From CAZALT01 sp964485515 (GTDB taxonomy: Bacteria > Actinomycetota > Acidimicrobiia > Acidimicrobiales > Acidimicrobilacustridaceae), in contig CAZALT010000122.1 of assembly GCA_964485515.1 (NCBI GenBank), positions 1-10,560 on the forward strand: 10,560 nt of DNA, given 5' to 3'. The first letter of the stretch is position 1. The number at the start of each line of letters is the position of its first letter. Below are positions 6,077 to 10,560 of the stretch, one piece after another. The translations under genes and the position numbers were made by a program. The notes below the pieces were generated by a model. That model saw nothing but the letters and a program-made list of their open reading frames with translations. It searched no databases and had not been told where the DNA came from.

Positions 6077-6940
6077 ATGGCCCGGCTGTCCTTCCGCGAC
6101 CGATTCTTCACGCCACCGGTCGCCAACGCGCTCGTGTCGCCGTCCGGGATCCTGCTCGCGGGTGCAGGGGTGGCGGTCGGCATCGTCGCCGGGCTCCCCG
6201 TCGTGGCCGCGGCCGCCATCGGCGGCGCGGCGTGGGTGGCACGCGTCGGCTTCGCCGTTCCCCGCCACCCCCGCTCCGATCGCATCGACCCCTTCGCCCT
6301 GCACGACCCCTGGCGCACCTTCGTGCGCGACGCGCAGCAGGCCGCCAACCGCTTCGACACCGCCGTGCACAACGCCAAGCACGGTCCGTTGAAGGACCGC
6401 CTGGGCGAGATCCGGGACCGCCTCGATACGGGTGTGCACGAGTCGTGGCGGATCGCGCGCTCGGGCCAGGCGCTCGCCGACGCACGGTCGCAGATCGACA
6501 TCCGCGACATCACCTACCAGCTCACCCAGCTCAACGGCCCGCCGGGCACGCCGGCTCCGCCGCCCGGGTCGGCCCAGGCCCAGACCATCGAGGCGCTCCA
6601 AGCCCAGGTCGACAGCGTCGCACGTCTCGACAACACCCTCAACGAGACGGTTGCCCGGCTCCGCCTGCTCGACGCCCGCATCGACGAGTCGGTGACCCGC
6701 GCCATCGAGCTGTCGGTGCGGGCCGAGGGTTCCGATGACCTCGGAGGGTTGTCGGCCGACGTCGACACGCTCGTCGGTGAGCTCGAATCGCTCCGTCAGG
6801 CACTCGACGACACCGAACCGCGGAACGTCGTGCTCCCCGACCTGACGCTCGGCGACCTGACGCTCGGCGACCTGGATACGCCGCGGCAGCAGCCCGGCAC
6901 CGGTTCTGGCGGCCCGGCCGGGACCCCGTCGCCCGGATGA
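6077..6940 (+). CDS. Unrecognised membrane-hairpin and coiled-coil protein preceding MurJ
   Basis: 287 aa. Residues about 20-61 are a long hydrophobic Ala/Gly/Val stretch that fits a two-helix membrane hairpin broken near Gly39-Leu-Pro41. Residues 72-150 and 168-245 are charged and helical with heptad-like spacing, separated by a Pro-rich break (154-164). The C-terminus is low complexity with a DLTLG repeat and a PGTPSPG-type tail. There are no enzyme motifs and no signal cleavage site. The layout loosely recalls XpaC-like membrane/coiled-coil proteins, but I cannot claim homology. The ATG at 6077 is supported by the -10-like element 6 bases upstream, and the stop overlaps the murJ ATG by four bases, indicating translational coupling. 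A membrane partner for MurJ or PspA is a reasonable guess from position and coiled coil only. Confidence 0.85.
   Translation: MARLSFRDRFFTPPVANALVSPSGILLAGAGVAVGIVAGLPVVAAAAIGGAAWVARVGFAVPRHPRSDRIDPFALHDPWRTFVRDAQQAANRFDTAVHNAKHGPLKDRLGEIRDRLDTGVHESWRIARSGQALADARSQIDIRDITYQLTQLNGPPGTPAPPPGSAQAQTIEALQAQVDSVARLDNTLNETVARLRLLDARIDESVTRAIELSVRAEGSDDLGGLSADVDTLVGELESLRQALDDTEPRNVVLPDLTLGDLTLGDLDTPRQQPGTGSGGPAGTPSPG
6839..6868 (+). repeat. 15-bp perfect tandem duplication in the coiled-coil gene
   Basis: GACCTGACGCTCGGC occurs twice back to back (6839-6853 and 6854-6868) and is followed by a partial third copy. It encodes DLTLG twice and keeps the reading frame. It probably arose by slippage in a non-conserved C-terminal tail. 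Confidence 0.9.
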
Positions 6941-8757
6941 CCGCACCCGACGACGACCTCGACGCGGTCGCGCTCCCCGTCAGCGAACCGTCCGACGACC
7001 CGATCGCCGCGCTCCTCGCCGACTACGCGGCCGAGCGCGAGGAGATCGGCCGGAAGCACGCCGGTGCCGCACCGTCACGGCGCCCAAGCAGCAGCACCGG
7101 CTCCACCCCGCCGGCCAGCCCCGCGGCATCACCAGCCAGCCCCGCGGCATCACCGGCCCGCCCCCGGCGCGGCGGGTTGCTCGGGTCCAGCGCGGTCGTG
7201 GCCGCGGGCACGGGCCTCAGCCGGGTCAGCGGACTCATCCGCTCGATCCTCGTGGCCAGCGTCATCGGGACCCTGGCGCTCGGCGACGCCTACAACATCG
7301 CCAACCAGACGCCCAACACGATCTACGACCTCGTCCTGGGCGGCGTCATCGCCGCCACGTTGATCCCCGTCATCGTCGAGCGCTTCGAGCACGACGACGA
7401 CCGGGCGGTCGACGCGGTGGCCTCGGTCATCACCGTCGGCCTCGTCGTGCTCACCGTGGTCGCCACCGCCCTGTCGCCGTTCATCATCCGGCTCTACACG
7501 CTCGGCAAGGACCCGGCCGAGGCCGACCAGCAGATCTCCCTGGCGGTGCCACTGCTGATCATGTTCATGCCCCAGGTGCTGTTCTACGGGTTGAGCTCGT
7601 TGTGGACCGCGCTGCTCAACGCCCGACGGTCCTTCGCTGCTCCCGCGTTCGCTCCCGTGCTCAACAACGTCATCGTGGTGTGCGTCTTCCTCGCCATCCG
7701 ACGGGTGGCCGGCACGCCGAACCCGACTCTGGAGCAGGTGCGCGACGACCAGGTGCTGCTCCTGCTCGCCGGTCTGGGGACCACGGCTGGCATCGTGGCC
7801 ATGGCCCTCGTGCTGTGGCCGGCGATGCGGCGGGCCGGCATCCGCATCCACCTCAACCTCGAGTGGCGCAACCCTGCGGTCACCGCCGTGCTGCGGCTGT
7901 CGGGGTGGACGCTGGGCTACGTGATCATCAATGCCGCCATGTTCTGGCTGATGGTGACGCTGATCAACAGCACCGGCGAGGGACCCCCGTCCGCCTTCAC
8001 GTACGGCTGGGCGTTGTTCCAGCTCCCCTACGGCCTCTTCACGGTGTCGATCATGACGACGTTCATGCCGGAGCTGGCCAGTGCCGCGGGTCGAGGCGAC
8101 CTCGGCGGGTACCGGGCCCGGTTCGGCCAAGGCCTCCGTCTCGGCATCCTGGTCATCGTGCCTGCCGCCATCGGCCTCATGGTCCTGGCCCAGCCCGTCG
8201 TGAGCGTGCTGTTCCAGCGGGGCAACTTCACCCAGGACTCGGTCGACCTGACCGCGTCGGCGGTGCTGTGGCTGGCCGTCGGGCTCCCCGGCTTCGCCGT
8301 GTACCTGTTCACGATGCGGGGCTTCTACGCCCTCAAGGACACCCGCACGCCGTTCTTCTTGTGCCTCGTGCAGAACGGTGGGCAGATGGTGCTGTCGCTC
8401 GTGCTCGTGCGGAGCTTCGACTTCGAGGGCGTCCTCGCCGCGTTCGCCCTCGCCTACACGACCGGCGCCTTGGTGGCGCTGGTCGTGCTGCGCCGACGGG
8501 TGGGGGGCATCGGTGCCGGTGTGGTCCCAGCAGTGGTCCGCCATCTCGTGGCCGCCGCCGCGATGGGCACCGTACTGATCGGGCTCACCCGGTTGTTCAC
8601 AGGTTCCGGCCTGGCCACGGCCGTGTTGGAGACCGTGGCGGGCGCAGTCGTCGGCCTCGGCGTGTACGTCGGGGTCCTGCTGGTGCTGCGGTCGGATGAT
8701 CTCGCCTTGTTGCGCACCCTGCGCCACCACGGCGGCGAGGACGCCACCGTCGCTTGA
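6937..8757 (+). CDS. murJ: Lipid II flippase MurJ (MviN), MOP superfamily
   Basis: 606 aa integral membrane protein with about 14 hydrophobic helices, expected to flip lipid II across the membrane for peptidoglycan synthesis. The first ~78 residues are a hydrophilic, Pro/Ala/Ser-rich cytoplasmic extension absent from the Escherichia coli protein. The conserved core begins GLLGSSAVVAAGTGLSRVSG (80-99), with Arg96 and Arg102 in helix 1 and Asp117 in GDAYNIANQTPN, then the FxxxxLPYGLFTVSIMTTFMPELA region (354-378). By eye, the position of the E. coli helix 8 arginine (ADRL) is Ala359 here (GWAL), a difference I believe is common in actinobacterial MurJ. There is no C-terminal pseudokinase domain as in mycobacterial MviN. 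The ATG overlaps the upstream stop (ATGA), and no good Shine-Dalgarno site is seen, consistent with coupled translation. Confidence 0.95.
   Translation: MTAPDDDLDAVALPVSEPSDDPIAALLADYAAEREEIGRKHAGAAPSRRPSSSTGSTPPASPAASPASPAASPARPRRGGLLGSSAVVAAGTGLSRVSGLIRSILVASVIGTLALGDAYNIANQTPNTIYDLVLGGVIAATLIPVIVERFEHDDDRAVDAVASVITVGLVVLTVVATALSPFIIRLYTLGKDPAEADQQISLAVPLLIMFMPQVLFYGLSSLWTALLNARRSFAAPAFAPVLNNVIVVCVFLAIRRVAGTPNPTLEQVRDDQVLLLLAGLGTTAGIVAMALVLWPAMRRAGIRIHLNLEWRNPAVTAVLRLSGWTLGYVIINAAMFWLMVTLINSTGEGPPSAFTYGWALFQLPYGLFTVSIMTTFMPELASAAGRGDLGGYRARFGQGLRLGILVIVPAAIGLMVLAQPVVSVLFQRGNFTQDSVDLTASAVLWLAVGLPGFAVYLFTMRGFYALKDTRTPFFLCLVQNGGQMVLSLVLVRSFDFEGVLAAFALAYTTGALVALVVLRRRVGGIGAGVVPAVVRHLVAAAAMGTVLIGLTRLFTGSGLATAVLETVAGAVVGLGVYVGVLLVLRSDDLALLRTLRHHGGEDATVA
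7111..7152 (+). repeat. 21-bp tandem repeat in the MurJ N-terminal extension
   Basis: Two 21-bp units (7111-7131 and 7132-7152) differ at one base and encode PASPAAS twice, followed by a partial PARP copy. The repeat keeps the frame and lies in the disordered linker just before the first membrane helix. Confidence 0.9.
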
Positions 8758-8908
8758 GCGACCGCTCCTACGGGTCGGATCACCCCACCGGGCCAGGCCA
8801 CCGGAGTCGACCAAGTTCCCGTAGGCTGCGTCACGGATCGCGACCCGACAGGGCGCAGCCGAGAGCCCAGGGCGCAAGCCGAACGACTGGACGGAGAGAG
8901 AACGAGCC
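8758..8908 (+). promoter_or_regulatory. pspA: pspA upstream region with repeats and possible promoter
   Basis: This 151-bp gap holds a possible -10 TAGGCT (8822-8827) without a clear -35, a perfect 8-bp inverted repeat (CCTACGGG 8767-8774 / CCCGTAGG 8818-8825), a perfect 7-bp inverted repeat (GGCTGCG 8824-8830 / CGCAGCC 8854-8860), and two direct repeats (8849-8862 and 8868-8882, identical but for one inserted A, 19 bp apart). It is the only start in the window with an apparent untranslated leader plus a Shine-Dalgarno site, suggesting that pspA has its own control. Short repeats can occur by chance in GC-rich DNA. Confidence 0.4.
8893..8898 (+). promoter_or_regulatory. Shine-Dalgarno site of pspA
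   Basis: GGAGAG lies 10 bases before the ATG at 8909, within a purine-rich stretch. It supports this start, which also gives the short amphipathic N-terminus typical of the family. Confidence 0.75.
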
Positions 8909-9754
8909 ATGTTCAAGGCAATCAAGCGGTGGTGGAAGTACCTGGGCGCCAAGCTCAACTCCGACTTCAACGAGCGTGCCGATCCCAAGATCCAGCTCGA
9001 GCAGGCCATCACCGAGGCGCAGGACCAGCACCGGCGCCTCAAGGAGCAGGCCGCCAACGTCATCGCCAACCAGAAGCAGGCGGAGATGCGGCTCAACCGC
9101 TCCCTCGAGGAGTACGAGAAGCTGAACCTCAACGCCCGCCAGGCCGTGCTCATGGCCGACGAGGCCACCAAGACCGGTGACGAGGCCAAAGCCACGCAGT
9201 TCGCCCAGGCGGCCGAGGCCTTCGCCAACCGGCTGATCGCCCTCGAGTCCGAGATCGAGGAGACCAAGGCCCTCGTCCTCAACTCCACCCAGGCCTCCTC
9301 GCAGGCCAAGGCCGCCGTGCAGCAGAACTCCGCGGCCTTGCAGAAGAAGCTGGCCGAGCGTCAGAAGCTGATGAGCCAGCTCGATCAGGCGAAGATGCAG
9401 GAGGAGATGAACACGGCGATGGCGACGCTGTCGGAGACGGTGGGCCAGGACGTGCCGACCTTCGACGAGGTGCGCGACAAGATCGAGGCGCGCTACGCCA
9501 AGGCCAAGGGCGCGTCCGAGCTCAGCGAGGCTTCGGTGGAGACCCGCATGCTCGAGGTCGAGCAGGCATCGATCAACGTCGAAGCCCAGGCTCGTCTCGC
9601 ACAGATCCGCTCCGATCTCGGCATCGGACCGTCCAGCTCCGAGACGGGCGACGACCTGCTCAAGCAGGCCGCGTCCCTCGAGACGGAGGCCAAGCCCACC
9701 GCCGAGACCCCGGCGGCTGATCCGGGCACCCCGGGCACGCCCGCCCCCGGCTGA
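8909..9754 (+). CDS. pspA: PspA/IM30 family membrane-stress protein
   Basis: 281 aa, almost wholly alpha-helical and very rich in Ala, Glu, Gln and Lys. Residues 1-22 form a basic amphipathic helix (MFKAIKRWWKYLGAKLNSDF), the membrane-binding helix 0 of this family, followed by the conserved turn ADPKIQLEQAITEAQ (24-38). A long coiled-coil hairpin spans about 28-160, with the family-like stretch FANRLIALESEIEETKALV (104-122). Family members bind stressed membranes and assemble into ESCRT-III-like rods or rings that support bilayer integrity. Residues about 245-281 are a low-complexity, Pro/Thr/Ala-rich tail, making it longer than E. coli PspA (222 aa). It lies 151 bp after murJ, with its own Shine-Dalgarno site and probable promoter. 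No pspF, pspC or clgR-like gene is in the window. Confidence 0.93.
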   Translation: MFKAIKRWWKYLGAKLNSDFNERADPKIQLEQAITEAQDQHRRLKEQAANVIANQKQAEMRLNRSLEEYEKLNLNARQAVLMADEATKTGDEAKATQFAQAAEAFANRLIALESEIEETKALVLNSTQASSQAKAAVQQNSAALQKKLAERQKLMSQLDQAKMQEEMNTAMATLSETVGQDVPTFDEVRDKIEARYAKAKGASELSEASVETRMLEVEQASINVEAQARLAQIRSDLGIGPSSSETGDDLLKQAASLETEAKPTAETPAADPGTPGTPAPG

Positions 9755-9761
9755 CCCACCA

Positions 9762-9826
9762 CCTTCACCCAAGTCGGCGGAGAGCTCCGCCTCCTTCCCC
9801 GGATCCTCCGCCGATTTGGGAGAAGG
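9762..9826. terminator. Large inverted repeat between convergent pspA and proB
   Basis: Arms 9762-9782 and 9806-9826 are complementary at 19 of 21 positions around a 23-base loop. It sits 8 bp after the pspA stop and 30 bp beyond the proB stop, so it is placed to end both transcripts. Neither side has a T-run, so it is not a classical intrinsic terminator. A second hairpin is possible inside it: GGCGGAG (9776-9782) can instead pair with CTCCGCC (9785-9791), because CTCCGCC occurs twice. The mRNA just after the proB stop is also strongly C/U-rich (9827-9849 on the minus strand), which may suit Rho-dependent termination. Confidence 0.7.
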
Positions 9827-9856
9827 TAAGGGAGGGAGGAAGGAAAGGGCGATCGG

Positions 9857-10560
9857 TCAGGGGAGCATGACGAGGTCTGCTTGGTGCGCGAGGTACGCCG
9901 GGGAGCCGTCGGGGCGTTCCACGCTCTTGCGCCCGATCATCGACACGGCGGTCGTGGCGTCGACCGCGGCGAGGCCCTTGGCGAACACCTCACCGTCGGG
10001 TCCCACGATCTCGACCGCATCTCCCTCATCGAAGGCCCCGGTGACCGCCACGACTCCGGCGCCGAGGAGCGACGCCCGGCCACCGAGCAGCGCCCGCTTG
10101 GCGCCCTCATCGACCACGACCGTGCCGGCCGCGCCGACGGCGAAGGCGATCCACAGCTTGCGCGCGGGAAGCCTCCGGTCGTGGGGCAGCACGGTGGTGC
10201 CCACACCCGCCGTGCCGTGCACGGCGTCGAGGAGCACGTCGTCTCGCTTGGCGGCGGCGATCACGGTGCGCACGCCGGACCAGGCGGCGATCTTCGCCGC
10301 GGCGAGCTTGGACGCCATCCCCCCGCTGCCACCGACCGATCCCGGTCCGCCGGCGAGCGCTTCGAGCGTGTGGTCGACCTCGACGATCTCCTCGATGAGC
10401 GACGCCGAGCTGTCGAGCCGGGGATCAGCGGTGAGGAGCCCCAGCGTGTCGGTCAGCAGCACGAGCAGGTCGGCGCCGACGAGGTGGGCGACGAGCGCGG
10501 CGAGGCGGTCGTTGTCGCCGAAGCGGATCTCGTCGTCGGCGATGGCGTCGTTCTCGTTCA
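9857..10560 (-). CDS. proB: Glutamate 5-kinase ProB, partial (start beyond the right edge)
   Basis: The last 233 codons and the stop are visible; the N-terminal third lies beyond the window. ProB phosphorylates glutamate to gamma-glutamyl 5-phosphate, the first committed step of proline synthesis, in the cytosol. The amino-acid-kinase domain shows NENDAIADDEIRFGDNDRLA followed by VLLTDTLGLLTADPR, then GGMASKLAAAKIA. The C-terminal ~100 residues, from RKLWIAFAVGAAGTVVVDEG on, form the PUA domain present in most bacterial ProB. No defects are seen. It points toward proA on the same strand but is separated from it by six plus-strand genes and converges with pspA. A methionine at 10462 is internal, because the conserved kinase motif continues upstream to the edge. 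Confidence 0.97.
   Translation of the reverse strand, partial: NENDAIADDEIRFGDNDRLAALVAHLVGADLLVLLTDTLGLLTADPRLDSSASLIEEIVEVDHTLEALAGGPGSVGGSGGMASKLAAAKIAAWSGVRTVIAAAKRDDVLLDAVHGTAGVGTTVLPHDRRLPARKLWIAFAVGAAGTVVVDEGAKRALLGGRASLLGAGVVAVTGAFDEGDAVEIVGPDGEVFAKGLAAVDATTAVSMIGRKSVERPDGSPAYLAHQADLVMLP

Noticed and set aside
7150..9309. Long minus-strand open frame across murJ and pspA
   Set aside because: It spans two clear plus-strand genes and a gap, and its product is a His/Glu/Asp/Gly-rich shadow with no domains.

Overview
The window is GC-rich, densely coded DNA with strong G/C preference at third codon positions. Codon use, four-base start/stop overlaps, probable leaderless starts and the MurJ type all suggest a high-GC actinomycete (Actinomycetota, possibly Acidimicrobiia). 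That placement is an inference; no rRNA or other marker is present. There are eight protein genes: seven complete and one cut by the right edge.

Layout. Positions 1-196 are non-coding and hold a tandem pair of ~60-bp, hairpin-forming repeats. proA (glutamate-5-semialdehyde dehydrogenase) runs leftward from 1462 to 197. A 105-bp divergent promoter region follows. A tightly coupled rightward operon then encodes a CbbX/SpoVK-type AAA+ ATPase with a TerB-like N-terminal region (1568-3076), a membrane-anchored solute-binding-like protein (3073-4149), and a lipoprotein that fuses a related solute-binding domain to a von Willebrand A (VWA) domain with an intact MIDAS metal site (4146-6017). After a 59-bp gap comes a second rightward unit: an unrecognised membrane-hairpin/coiled-coil protein (6077-6940) overlapping the lipid II flippase gene murJ (6937-8757). 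A 151-bp gap with repeats and a clear Shine-Dalgarno site leads to a pspA/IM30 family gene (8909-9754). It converges on proB (glutamate 5-kinase; leftward, 9857 to beyond 10560), and a large inverted repeat lies between the two stops.

How the genes may work together. ProB and ProA catalyse the first two steps of proline synthesis and are often adjacent. Here both lie on the minus strand, but six plus-strand genes (about 8.4 kb) sit between them. All six have a plausible cell-envelope role: ATPase, two extracytoplasmic binding proteins (one with VWA), a membrane coiled-coil protein, the lipid II flippase, and the membrane-stress protein PspA. The most interesting candidate system is the AAA+/binding-protein/binding-protein-VWA operon. 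Its ATPase carries a TerB-like motif and should be cytosolic, whereas the VWA partner is predicted to be outside the membrane. Joint function of the whole block is a hypothesis from gene order only.
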